A DNA stretch of 64,000 nt from Oscillospiraceae bacterium (lineage in GTDB: Bacteria; Bacillota; Clostridia; Oscillospirales; Oscillospiraceae), in assembly GCA_902760845.1 (NCBI GenBank), contig CACWHX010000004.1:27367-91366 (forward strand), given 5' to 3'. Under the pieces are notes generated by a model. It saw nothing but the letters and a program-made list of their open reading frames with translations. It had not been told where the DNA came from and did no database searches. Positions within the stretch are counted from its first letter, which is position 1, and each line of letters opens with the position of its first letter. Positions 14,621 to 22,937 of the stretch are shown piece by piece. Position numbers and translations under genes: made by a program.

Positions 14621-16855
14621 ATGCCAAGAAAAAAAGCAGCACAATCGAAAAAAACGAACCATCCGGACGTTGTCGGCCTGCGGGCGGAGGTCATCTCCCA
14701 GCCCATCACCGAGACGCTGGAGCAAAACTACATGCCCTACGCCATGAGCGTGATCGTCTCGCGCGCGATTCCGGAGATCGACGGCTTCAAGCCGAGCCAC
14801 CGCAAGCTCCTGTACACGATGTACAAGATGAATCTGCTCTCGGGCGGGCGCACGAAGTCCGCCAACATCGTGGGGCAGACGATGCGTCTGAACCCCCACG
14901 GCGACGCCGCGATTTACGAGACGATGGTGCGCCTTTCCAGGGGATACGGCGCGCTCCTCGCCCCGTTTGTGGACTCCAAGGGCAACTTCGGCAAGGTCTT
15001 TTCGCGCGACATGTCCTATGCCGCGTCCCGCTATACCGAGGCGAAGCTCTCCGCCATCTGCGCGGAGCTGTTTCGCGACATTGACAGCGACACCGTGGAT
15101 TTTGTGGACAACTATGACGGCACCATGCGGGAGCCGGCGCTGCTGCCCACGACGTTTCCGAACGTGCTCGTCTCGGCGAACACGGGCATTGCCGTCGGCA
15201 TGGCGAGTCAGATCTGCGGCTTCAACCTCGCCGAGGTCTGCGAGACGACGATCGCTCTGCTTGAAAATCCGGAGCATGATCTGGTGTCCACGCTGCCCGC
15301 GCCCGATTTTCCGACCGGCGGCGAGATTTTATATGACCGCGCGGAAATGGCGGAGATTTACCGCACCGGCCGCGGCAGTGTGAAGGTGCGCGCCCGCTGG
15401 CGATTCCTGCCGAAAGAAAATATCCTGGAAATCTACGAGATTCCGTACTCCACCACCGTAGAGGCCATCATCGACAAGGTCGCGGATCTCTCCAAGGCGG
15501 GGAAGCTGCGCGAAATCGCCGACATGCGCGACGAGACGGACCTGAGCGGCCTGAAGCTCGCCATTGATCTCAAGCGCGGGAGCGACCCGGAAAAGGTCAT
15601 GGCAAAGCTCTTCAGGCTCACCCCGCTGTGCGACAGCTTCGCTTGCAATTTCAACATTCTCATTGCCGGCAACCCCCGCGTCATGGGCGTGGGCGAGATT
15701 CTGGACGAGTGGACGGCCTGGCGGCAGGAGTGCATCCGCCGCCGCGTGTTCTTCGATCTGAATAAAAAGCGCGAGAAGCTTCATCTCCTGCACGGTCTGG
15801 GCAAAATTTTGCTGGACATCGACCGCGCCATTGCGATCATCCGCAATACGGAGCGCGAGGCCGACGTGGTGCCGAATCTCATGGCGGGCTTTGAGATCGA
15901 CGAGGTGCAGGCCAACTACGTCGCGGAGATTCGGCTGCGGAACATCAACCGCGAATACATCCTGAAGCGGCTCGACGAGACGGAGGCGCTGGAAAAGGCG
16001 ATTGCCGATCTCGAGGCGACGCTGAAAAGCCGCGCGCGCGTCCGCGGCATCATCATCCGCGAGCTGAAGGCGGTCATAAAGAACTATCCCGCGCCGCGCC
16101 GCACGGGCATTGTGGATGCGTCGGAGGCGACGGACGAGCCGGAGGAGGACCTAACGCCGGATTACCCTGTGCATCTTTTCCTCAGCCGCGAGGGCTACTT
16201 CAAAAAAATCACGCCGCTGTCCCTGCGCATGGGCGGCGAACAGAAATACAAGGAGAACGACAGCCTGAGCCAGACGTTCGAATCGACCAACCGCGGGGAA
16301 CTTTTGGTGTTCACCGACCGTCAGCAGGTATATAAGGCCAGGCTCAGCGATTTTGCCGACACGAAGGCGTCGGCGCTGGGCGTCTATCTGCCGGGCGCCC
16401 TCGGCATGGACGAGGGGGAGAGCGTGCTGTGCATGCTCGATCCCGGCGATTACAAAGGCGAGCTGCTGCTGGCGTTTGAAAACGGCAAGGTCGCGCGCAT
16501 TCCGCTCGCGGCGTATGAGACGAAGTCGAACCGCCGGCGGCTCACCGGCGCTTATTCCGACAAAAGCCCGCTGGTGGCGGTGCTGCCGCTGCGCGAGGAG
16601 GGGGAGTTCGCGCTCTTCTCCACGGAGGGGCGCGCGCTGATCTTCAAATCGGCGTCGCTTGCGCCCAAGACCTCGCGCACGACGCAGGGCGTCGCGGTCA
16701 TGACGCTGAAGAAAAAATATTGTGTGGAGCGCGCGGCGCCCGTCGCCGATACGCCCATCCAAAACCACAGCCGATATCGCGTGCGGAATCTTCCGGCCGC
16801 CGGTGCGCTGCTGCGCGAGGAAGATCGCGGCGAGGAGCAAATGAGTTTGATTTAG
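14621..16855 (+). CDS. Type IIA topoisomerase subunit A (GyrA/ParC-like)
   Basis: 744-residue DNA breakage-reunion subunit. N-terminal motif ALSVIVSRAIPE-type is present as AMSVIVSRAIPEIDG (about 41), the catalytic tyrosine is in AASRYTEAK (about 147), and the C-terminal region from about residue 500 has beta-pinwheel-like repeats. It is somewhat shorter than typical gyrase A and the C-terminal region lacks an obvious GyrA box, which favours a topoisomerase IV-like enzyme. Co-transcribed with the B subunit. RBS GAAGGAAGAAAG precedes the ATG. Confidence 0.88.
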   Translation: MPRKKAAQSKKTNHPDVVGLRAEVISQPITETLEQNYMPYAMSVIVSRAIPEIDGFKPSHRKLLYTMYKMNLLSGGRTKSANIVGQTMRLNPHGDAAIYETMVRLSRGYGALLAPFVDSKGNFGKVFSRDMSYAASRYTEAKLSAICAELFRDIDSDTVDFVDNYDGTMREPALLPTTFPNVLVSANTGIAVGMASQICGFNLAEVCETTIALLENPEHDLVSTLPAPDFPTGGEILYDRAEMAEIYRTGRGSVKVRARWRFLPKENILEIYEIPYSTTVEAIIDKVADLSKAGKLREIADMRDETDLSGLKLAIDLKRGSDPEKVMAKLFRLTPLCDSFACNFNILIAGNPRVMGVGEILDEWTAWRQECIRRRVFFDLNKKREKLHLLHGLGKILLDIDRAIAIIRNTEREADVVPNLMAGFEIDEVQANYVAEIRLRNINREYILKRLDETEALEKAIADLEATLKSRARVRGIIIRELKAVIKNYPAPRRTGIVDASEATDEPEEDLTPDYPVHLFLSREGYFKKITPLSLRMGGEQKYKENDSLSQTFESTNRGELLVFTDRQQVYKARLSDFADTKASALGVYLPGALGMDEGESVLCMLDPGDYKGELLLAFENGKVARIPLAAYETKSNRRRLTGAYSDKSPLVAVLPLREEGEFALFSTEGRALIFKSASLAPKTSRTTQGVAVMTLKKKYCVERAAPVADTPIQNHSRYRVRNLPAAGALLREEDRGEEQMSLI

Positions 16856-16874
16856 CCTGAGGAGGCGACCGTTT

Positions 16875-17735
16875 TTGAAATTCCGGCGCTATTCTTTTCT
16901 GGATTGTGTAAAGATCGTTGTGGGCGCGGTGCTCGCGGCGGCGGGCTTTCAGTTTTTCACATTGCCGAACGATATCGTTTCCGGCGGCGTGACGGGCCTC
17001 GCGCAGATCATTTTTCTGCTCACGAGGGTGCCGGTCGGCGTGCTGATTATCGCGATGAATATTCCGCTGTTCGTCGTATGTTGGAAGCGGCTCGGCCTGA
17101 ACAGTCTCATCGGCGCGCTCGTGGTGATGCTCCTCAACTCTGTGCTGATTGATCTCTTTGCGCTGACGAAGCTTGTCGCAACCGACGAGCCGCTGCTCGC
17201 GGCGGTCTATGGCGGCGTGCTGAATGGCCTGGGCTATGGGCTGGTGTATACGGTCGGAATGACCGGAGGCGGGGTGGACATCGTGGCAAAGCTCCTGCGC
17301 CGCCACTATCCGCACATCAATTTCGGCACCTTCCTACTGCTTATGAACGTGATCGTGGTGCTGACGTTCGCGGTCCTGTTCCGCAAGTATGACAGCTGCA
17401 TGTATACCATGATTAACATGTTCATCAGCACCCGAGTCATCAATCTCGTGCTCTATGGTCCGGGCGTTTCGAACGTGTGCTATATCATCTCGGATAAGAG
17501 CGAGAAGATCAAGGACGCCATCACCTGTGAAATGGGCCGCGGCGTCACGTTTTTGAAGGCGGAGGGGGCCTGGTCGCATCAGGACCGGCCGGTCATTCTC
17601 TGTGTCATCAAGCGGCCGGAGATCGCGCGCCTGCGCAGTCTGGTGCGCAGCGCGGACCCGGATGCGTTTGTGATCGTGACCGAGGCAAAGGATGTGTTCG
17701 GCAAGGGCTTTGAAAGCATCCTGAGCGAGGACTGA
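16875..17735 (+). CDS. YitT family membrane protein
   Basis: 286 residues with five or six membrane segments in the first 190 residues (including the family stretch FFTLPNDIVSGGVTGLAQI) and a cytoplasmic DUF2179 domain at the C-terminus (VTFLKAEGAWSHQDRPVILCVI). The start is a TTG placed about ten bases after GGAGG, giving the expected MKFRR-type N-terminus. Transport substrate of the family is unknown. It follows the topoisomerase operon by 19 bases. Confidence 0.88.
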   Translation: MKFRRYSFLDCVKIVVGAVLAAAGFQFFTLPNDIVSGGVTGLAQIIFLLTRVPVGVLIIAMNIPLFVVCWKRLGLNSLIGALVVMLLNSVLIDLFALTKLVATDEPLLAAVYGGVLNGLGYGLVYTVGMTGGGVDIVAKLLRRHYPHINFGTFLLLMNVIVVLTFAVLFRKYDSCMYTMINMFISTRVINLVLYGPGVSNVCYIISDKSEKIKDAITCEMGRGVTFLKAEGAWSHQDRPVILCVIKRPEIARLRSLVRSADPDAFVIVTEAKDVFGKGFESILSED

Positions 17736-17747
17736 AAGGAACCGGAC

Positions 17748-18869
17748 ATGCGCAGACAATTTCCGGCGCTGCTGTGCGCGGCGCTGCTGCTGCTGCTGAG
17801 TCTGACCGGCTGCGGCAGCCTGTTTGAAAAGGAATATCTCTCAGTCAGCCCATATGAGGATCAAGACAGTCCCGGCGCGTCGGACACGACCGAGATCCAC
17901 ACCTATGGGTCGCTGCTGCGCGCGCTCAACGCCATGGTCGCGCAGTATGAGACCGACCGCGTGCTGGTGTTCGCGGATTATGACGGGATCATTGCCGACG
18001 ATCTGGCCAAGGCGACCTGGGAGCTGCGCAGCAACACGGCGCTCGGCGCATACTGCGTCCGCTCCATTGACTATGAGACGGAGCAGGTCGTCGCCTATTG
18101 CGAGGCGGATGTGACCATCACCTATAAGCGCACGGCGGACGAGGTGAAGTCCATTTACCACGCACAGACGCGCGGCGCGCTGACAGAGAGCATCGTCGAT
18201 GCGCTGCGCGCGCAGCGCACGAAATTTGCCGTCCAGATGAACACCGGCGTGCTCGACGAGGCGGACGTTTCCGCGCTGGTGCAGCTGGCGTGTCTGAACC
18301 ATCCGCTGCTTGTGGTGGACGTTCCCGCGGTGGATATCACGATGTACACCGGCGGAACAAACCAGAAAATTTTTGAGGTCACGCTGCGTTATTCCATCAC
18401 GCAGAGCGAGATTGCCACGCGCCGCGCCGCGCTGTCCGAGGCGGTGCAGCAGCTGGCCGGCGCCGTGGAAGCGCATCGGGAGGACACGGCGCTCCTGGCC
18501 TGCGACGCGGTCGCGCGCGTCTGCACGGCGGATGGCGCGGCGGGCGGGACGGCGTATGAGGCGCTGGTGCTCGGCGCCGCGGACAGCCGGGGGCTTGCCA
18601 TGGCGTATAAGGCGGTATGCGACGCGCTGGACGTTCCGTGCGAGGTCGTAGACGGGCAGCTTGACAGCGCCGAGCACGACTGGAACATCGTTGAGATTGC
18701 GGGCAGCCGCTACCATGCGGACCTCACCGGATATTTCGGCACGCTCTGGCTCCAGCCGGACAGCGATATCTGGGGGCGCTACTGGTGGAACACGGAGGAA
18801 TATTCCGCGTGCACCTCGCCCGCGTTCTCCTGGCAGCCGGGGCAGGCGCTGGCGGAACCGGACGCCTGA
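17748..18869 (+). CDS. Lipoprotein with a degenerate transglutaminase-like domain
   Basis: 373 residues with a lipoprotein signal (lipobox SLTGC, Cys22). The C-terminal part (about 255-355) resembles a transglutaminase-like cysteine-protease fold: a helix with DSRGLAMAYKAVC, then VPCEVVDGQ, HDWNIVEI and YHADLTG, which supply the His and Asp positions. The position normally held by the catalytic Cys appears to be Ser (DSRG where relatives have a Cys-x-G), so it may be inactive or non-proteolytic. The N-terminal half shows no domain I recognise. Surface role on the outer membrane face is inferred from the lipobox. Confidence 0.75.
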   Translation: MRRQFPALLCAALLLLLSLTGCGSLFEKEYLSVSPYEDQDSPGASDTTEIHTYGSLLRALNAMVAQYETDRVLVFADYDGIIADDLAKATWELRSNTALGAYCVRSIDYETEQVVAYCEADVTITYKRTADEVKSIYHAQTRGALTESIVDALRAQRTKFAVQMNTGVLDEADVSALVQLACLNHPLLVVDVPAVDITMYTGGTNQKIFEVTLRYSITQSEIATRRAALSEAVQQLAGAVEAHREDTALLACDAVARVCTADGAAGGTAYEALVLGAADSRGLAMAYKAVCDALDVPCEVVDGQLDSAEHDWNIVEIAGSRYHADLTGYFGTLWLQPDSDIWGRYWWNTEEYSACTSPAFSWQPGQALAEPDA

Positions 18870-18892
18870 ATCAAGAAAAAAAGATAAAACGC

Positions 18893-18920
18893 TTGACAAG
18901 TGCGCAAATTGTGGTAAAAT
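18893..18920 (+). promoter_or_regulatory. Promoter of tRNA-Gly
   Basis: TTGACA (18893-18898) and TAAAAT (18915-18920) with a 16-bp spacer, 20 bp before the tRNA. Confidence 0.85.
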
Positions 18921-18940
18921 AACGCTTGCGTTCTCAGAAT

Positions 18941-19016
18941 GCGGGCGTAGCTCATTTGGCAGAGCGCCACCTTGCCAAGGTGGAGGTAGCGAGTTCGAAT
19001 CTCGTCGCCCGCTCCA
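18941..19016 (+). tRNA. tRNA-Gly(GCC)
   Basis: 76 nt including the encoded CCA. Acceptor GCGGGCG pairs with CGCCCGC, anticodon loop TTGCCAA gives GCC, and the T arm contains GTTCGAATC. It is flanked by its own promoter and terminator. Confidence 0.97.
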
Positions 19017-19024
19017 GAAAAAAA

Positions 19025-19051
19025 GCCTTGTCAGACGACAGGGCTTTTTTT
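19025..19051 (+). terminator. Terminator of tRNA-Gly
   Basis: Stem GCCTTGTC/GACAGGGC (one G-U pair), tetraloop AGAC, tail of seven T. Confidence 0.92.
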
Positions 19052-19107
19052 GGTTCGCATAATACGTTGATTCGTGGATTTGTCATTACGCAAGGAGGTC
19101 ATTACCC

Positions 19108-20505
19108 GTGCATACAGACGTTGTCATCGTCGGCGCAGGACCCGCCGGGATCTTTACCGCGCTGGAGATGATCCGCAAGGGGAGCAGGAAAAAAATCCTC
19201 ATGGTCGAAAAGGGCGTCGCCATCGAAAACCGCCATTGTCCGAAGTCGCAGACCGGCAAGTGCATGAACTGCAAGCCCTACTGCCATATCACCACGGGGT
19301 TTTCCGGCGCGGGCGCTTTTTCAGACGGAAAGCTGTCCCTGTCCTGTGAGGTGGGCGGCGATTTGCCGAGTCTGGTCGGCGAGCAGCTCACGCAGGAGAC
19401 CATTCACTATGCCGACGGGATTTATCTGGAATACGGCGCCGACGAGCATGTGGAGGGTCTTGGAAACACCGAGGCGGTCAAGAAGATCCGCACGCGCGCC
19501 ATCCGCGCCGGCCTGCGCCTTGTAGACTGCCCGATCCGGCACCTCGGCACCGAGAAGGCGCACGAGGTCTACCGCGCGATCGAGGACGATCTTGCCGCGC
19601 ACGGCGTGGAAATGCTGTTTGGCTGTCAGTGCGTGGATCTCATCATGGACGGCGACCGCTGCCTGGGCGTAGTCGTGGAGGACGGGGCGCAGACGCGGGA
19701 GATTTATGCGTTGCACACCGTCGTTGCCACCGGCCGCCGCGGGGCGGACTGGCTGGAGAAAATCTGCCTGGAGCACAGCGTGGAGCATCAGCCCGGCACG
19801 GTTGATATCGGCGTGCGCGTCGAGGTGCGCAGCGAGATCATGGAGTCGGTCAACAGTATCCTCTACGAGTCCAAGCTGATCGGCTATCCGCAGCCGTTTA
19901 AGAACAAGGTGCGCACGTTTTGCCAGAACCCCGGCGGCTTTGTGTCGCAGGAAAACTATGACAACGATCTCGCCGTCGTGAACGGGCACGCCTATAAGGA
20001 ACTCAAGTCGGAGAATACAAACGTCGCCATTCTCTGCTCCCACAATTTTTCCGTGCCCTTCAACCAGCCCATCGCCTATGCGCAGAAGGTGGGAGAGCTC
20101 ACGAACATGCTCGGCGCGGGGCACATTATGGTGCAGCGCTTCGGCGACATTCTCGACGGCAAGCGCACCTGGCAGAAGGAGCTTGCGCAGTCAAACGTGC
20201 GCCCCACGCTGCCGGATGCGGTCGCGGGCGACATCAGCTCCGCCATGCCGTATCGGGCCATGACGAACATCATCAATTTCATCAAGGCCATGGACGAGGT
20301 CGTCCCGGGCTTCGCGGCGTATGAGACGCTGCTGTATTCCCCGGAGCTGAAGTTCTATTCCAACCGCATCAAGATGGATGAAAACCTGAACACGAACATC
20401 CCCGGCCTGCACTGTCTCGGCGACTCCTCCGGCTGGACGCGCGGGCTGATGATGGCGTCCGCCATGGGCGTGCTGATGGGCCGTCGGCTCGCGGAGGAAG
20501 AATGA
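19108..20505 (+). CDS. FAD-dependent dehydrogenase-like protein (COG2509 type)
   Basis: 465 residues. N-terminal Rossmann dinucleotide site VIVGAGPAGIFTALE, a Cys-rich segment HCPKSQTGKCMNCKPYCH (about 52-69), and a C-terminal FAD-binding segment GLHCLGDSSGWTRGLMMA. The start is GTG ten bases after AAGGAGG. Members of this group are annotated as uncharacterised FAD-utilising dehydrogenases; substrate unknown. The cluster of four Cys near the N-terminus is a family trait and could bind metal. Stands alone after tRNA-Gly. Confidence 0.85.
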   Translation: MHTDVVIVGAGPAGIFTALEMIRKGSRKKILMVEKGVAIENRHCPKSQTGKCMNCKPYCHITTGFSGAGAFSDGKLSLSCEVGGDLPSLVGEQLTQETIHYADGIYLEYGADEHVEGLGNTEAVKKIRTRAIRAGLRLVDCPIRHLGTEKAHEVYRAIEDDLAAHGVEMLFGCQCVDLIMDGDRCLGVVVEDGAQTREIYALHTVVATGRRGADWLEKICLEHSVEHQPGTVDIGVRVEVRSEIMESVNSILYESKLIGYPQPFKNKVRTFCQNPGGFVSQENYDNDLAVVNGHAYKELKSENTNVAILCSHNFSVPFNQPIAYAQKVGELTNMLGAGHIMVQRFGDILDGKRTWQKELAQSNVRPTLPDAVAGDISSAMPYRAMTNIINFIKAMDEVVPGFAAYETLLYSPELKFYSNRIKMDENLNTNIPGLHCLGDSSGWTRGLMMASAMGVLMGRRLAEEE

Positions 20506-20580
20506 GAACGGCGACGATCTGGAGCCGCGCAATCGCCTGTGTGCGCTGAAGGTATCTCTTGAAGCAGGGGAGGGGGCGCG

Positions 20581-20967
20581 ATGAAGCATGAGATCATATC
20601 CCGGCGCGTGTACGAGCTGAAGGATGGCGAGCCGGGCTGCCGCGTGCTGGTGGACCGGCTGTGGCCGCGCGGCGTGCGCAGAGAGGCGCTCGGCGATTTC
20701 CGGTGGGCGAAGGGGCTTGCGCCGTCCCCGGAGCTGCGAAGATGGTTTGGGCACGCGGAGGAGCGGTTCGACGCCTTTGCAGGCTTGTACCGCGCGGAGC
20801 TGGATCACAATCCGGAGGCGCGTGCGTTCGCGGCGGAGACGGCGGCGATTCTGGAGCGGCAGGATGTGCTGCTCCTGTATGCGGCGAAAAGCCCCGCGTG
20901 TAACCATGCGGTCGTTCTGAAGACGTGGCTGCTGGAGCAAATGAAAGGGGGAAGCGACCATGCTTGA
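20581..20967 (+). CDS. DUF488 family protein (YeaO-like)
   Basis: 128 residues with the family signatures RVLVDRLWPRGVRRE, WAKGLAPSPELRRWF and LLYAAKSPACNHAVVL. Function unknown; the last motif resembles a small-molecule binding loop. RBS GGGGAGGGGG precedes the ATG. It overlaps the next gene by eight bases. Confidence 0.9.
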   Translation: MKHEIISRRVYELKDGEPGCRVLVDRLWPRGVRREALGDFRWAKGLAPSPELRRWFGHAEERFDAFAGLYRAELDHNPEARAFAAETAAILERQDVLLLYAAKSPACNHAVVLKTWLLEQMKGGSDHA

Positions 20968-21208
20968 GATTGTGTTTGAAAAAGAAGAAAACCGCGCCGC
21001 CGCCTATGCGGACGGGAAGCTCGCCGGCGTTTGCCAGTTTGAAATTTCCGGGGAAACGTGGACGATCACGCACACGGAGGTCGATCCGGCATACAGCGGG
21101 CAGGGCATTGCAGGGCGGCTGGTGAATGCCGTGGCCGACGCGGCGAAAAGCGAGCGCGTCACGCTCACCGCCTCGTGCTCCTATGCCCGAAAGGTACTGA
21201 ACCTGTGA
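20960..21208 (+). CDS. GNAT-like N-acetyltransferase, short YjdJ type
   Basis: 82 residues, the compact single-domain GNAT form. The acetyl-CoA loop is recognisable in VDPAYSGQGIAGRLV, followed by an LTASCSYARKVL segment typical of YjdJ-like proteins. Substrate unknown. Co-transcribed with the DUF488 gene and followed by a terminator. Confidence 0.88.
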   Translation: MLEIVFEKEENRAAAYADGKLAGVCQFEISGETWTITHTEVDPAYSGQGIAGRLVNAVADAAKSERVTLTASCSYARKVLNL

Positions 21209-21223
21209 ATCCCGGCAAAAAAG

Positions 21224-21251
21224 GCCGCCCCGAATCGGGGCGGCAATTTTT
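21224..21251. terminator. Bidirectional terminator
   Basis: Perfect nine-bp stem (21224-21232 with 21236-21244, loop AAT). AATTTTTA follows on the plus strand and six T follow on the minus strand, so it can end both the GNAT gene and the microprotein transcript at 21288-21356. Confidence 0.92.
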
Positions 21252-21287
21252 ATAGATTCTGTCTCTCTATCTGCATATCCCGAAGGA

Positions 21288-21356
21288 TCAGCAGCCAAAC
21301 CCACAGAGCTGGCACAGAAGCTGCCAAAGCGTATTGCAGTTAAAATTGCACATCAT
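21288..21356 (-). CDS. Cysteine-rich microprotein, 22 residues
   Basis: A short reading frame starting MMCNFNCNTLW and ending CGFGC, with five Cys in 22 residues and a hydrophobic middle. Support: AGGAGG five to six bases before the ATG, a promoter (TTGAAA, 16 bp, TATGCT at 21425-21398) giving a leader of about 35 bases, and a strong terminator 37 bases after the stop. It is thus a complete transcription unit too small for usual gene callers. Family not recognised. Cys spacing could suit metal binding, a disulfide-bonded peptide or a membrane-surface peptide; none is shown. Confidence 0.65.
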   Translation of the reverse strand: MMCNFNCNTLWQLLCQLCGFGC

Positions 21357-21397
21357 CTGAACCTCCTGTCAAGTATTTGTCTCTCGAGGACGCTGTA

Positions 21398-21425
21398 AGC
21401 ATAGCATATCAGTAGGTTTTTTCAA
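21398..21425 (-). promoter_or_regulatory. Promoter of the Cys-rich microprotein
   Basis: Minus-strand TTGAAA (21425-21420), 16-bp spacer, TATGCT (21403-21398). Confidence 0.6.
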
Positions 21426-21529
21426 ATGCAATGTCTGTCAGGCGAGGGAATGTATGCTTGCCGTCCCTGCGGCCCATTGCGGGCCTGACATGCCGCTTGC
21501 CAGTAGGAAAAGCGGGAATCTCGTCCCTG

Positions 21530-22072
21530 CTAAAAATCTCGCCTGCGGATTGTTGTAATGATCTTTCCCAGCAGATCGTCCGTCCTGACCGGACCATAGT
21601 AGCGGCTGTCCACCGCGTTTTCGCGGTTGTCTCCCAAAACGAAAACCTCTCCGTCCGCCAGCGTGATCGGATATACCGCGCCGCCTACAAATGCCAATGT
21701 CTCGCCTGCCGCGTAGTCCTCCTGCTGATAATAGCCGTTGATGCGCAGGCCGTCGCTTGTGATGTCCACGCGGTCTCCGGCCGTTGCCACGACGCGCAGG
21801 ATCGAAAGCGTCCCGTCCCGGTTTCGGACCGCGACCACATCCCGCACCTCGTACGTATGGTCCAGCCGGTAGTACACGGCCAGGTCCCGGTCCCGGATGG
21901 AGGGCGCCATGTCGTTGCCGCGCACGGAGCAGACGCCGAAGACAAAGCGCTCCAGCAGAAAGAGCGCGGCCGCAATCACCATGAGCTTAATCAAAAGCGC
22001 CAGAAGGTCCGAGCGCAGAGAGGGCTGCTTCGGCACAGCCGCCGCTTCAGCGGCTGCTTTCTTTTTTCGCAT
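21530..22072 (-). CDS. SipA-like pilus accessory protein (signal peptidase I fold lacking the catalytic dyad)
   Basis: 180 residues: one N-terminal membrane helix (about 26-45), then a signal peptidase I domain. At the site of the nucleophile the usual GxSMxP is GNDMAP (Asp54), and at the Lys position before RV the residue is Leu92 (ILRVVATAGD), so both catalytic residues are missing. The C-terminal box VFVLGDNRENAVDSRYYGPV is intact. In Streptococcus pyogenes SipA likewise has Asp in place of Ser and acts in pilus assembly rather than cleavage. The gene is last in the pilus operon and overlaps the sortase gene by 26 bases; RBS GGAGG. Pilus chaperone role is by analogy. Confidence 0.85.
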   Translation of the reverse strand: MRKKKAAAEAAAVPKQPSLRSDLLALLIKLMVIAAALFLLERFVFGVCSVRGNDMAPSIRDRDLAVYYRLDHTYEVRDVVAVRNRDGTLSILRVVATAGDRVDITSDGLRINGYYQQEDYAAGETLAFVGGAVYPITLADGEVFVLGDNRENAVDSRYYGPVRTDDLLGKIITTIRRRDF

Positions 22073-22937
22073 TGCTTTTTCGATGCCTCCAATAGATTGT
22101 CAGGAGCAAAACCAGCAGCACGAGCGCAATCCATACCGCGTATGGAATGCCCCACAGCGAATGCCGCCGTGCTGCCTGCGCCGCGGTGTCCGCCGCGGCA
22201 GGCTCGGGCCGCGCGCTGACCGCGGCCGCCAGGATCATCCTGCCATTGGTTTCGGAGGACGCGCAGGTGCTGAGCAGCACGATCCGCTCGCCTTCCTCGG
22301 GGAGCGCGTCGCTTTTCTGCTCAGCGAGCTCCAGCAGTCCGCGCAGGTACGCCCCGCTTTCCGCATCCGAAGTCTCCGGCGCGTAGACCGTCTGGTCATA
22401 GCCGTCCGCCCGAAGGAACGCAAAGATCCGCAGTGCGTGATTTTGCCCGTTATAAAAGAGGCTTCCAGTCTGGTGGGCGGCAAAGAAATCCTCGTCCGCA
22501 AAGGCGTCAAAGCAGCCGAACATATTGTCCCTTTCCATGTGGTGCCCATAGAAAATCGAGACCCTGTCCGTCATCTCCCGGCTGTTTCGGAAGTCCAGAA
22601 AAATGCTGCCGGACAGGGAAAACTCCCGCTCTGCGGACAGGTTGATATATTCAAAATTATCCGCTCCCTGCACGACCGGGTAGTCGATTTTCGTGTCGTC
22701 CACGGTCAGCCAACCGAAGACGTCCGGATTCCGTTCGCACAGCTGCGAAAAGGTCAGGTGTTCGCTTTCGGTTGGCTTATACTGCGCGTAGCGCACGGCG
22801 TCCGCTTCCTTCGCGATTTGCCCGGAGTCCCAGAGAATGTACGCGCCGAACAAAAACAGCGCCAACACCACGGTCAGCACGATCAGATTGATCGCCTCGT
22901 CGATCACGGCCACAATCCTTCGCCCGGCACTCCGCAT
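22047..22937 (-). CDS. Class B-type sortase with N- and C-terminal membrane segments
   Basis: 296 residues. N-terminal membrane helix (about 15-35); catalytic domain with His132 in FYGHHM, Cys225 in LLSTCASS and Arg233 in NGRMIL; a second membrane helix near the C-terminus (about 265-285). TC-x-S and GHHM resemble class B enzymes, which include the pilin polymerase of the S. pyogenes FCT locus. Start placed at the ATG overlapping the previous stop (TGATG); a start 36 bases upstream is possible. It presumably joins or anchors the three sorting-signal proteins encoded just upstream. Confidence 0.9.
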   Translation of the reverse strand: MRSAGRRIVAVIDEAINLIVLTVVLALFLFGAYILWDSGQIAKEADAVRYAQYKPTESEHLTFSQLCERNPDVFGWLTVDDTKIDYPVVQGADNFEYINLSAEREFSLSGSIFLDFRNSREMTDRVSIFYGHHMERDNMFGCFDAFADEDFFAAHQTGSLFYNGQNHALRIFAFLRADGYDQTVYAPETSDAESGAYLRGLLELAEQKSDALPEEGERIVLLSTCASSETNGRMILAAAVSARPEPAAADTAAQAARRHSLWGIPYAVWIALVLLVLLLTIYWRHRKSNAKKESSR

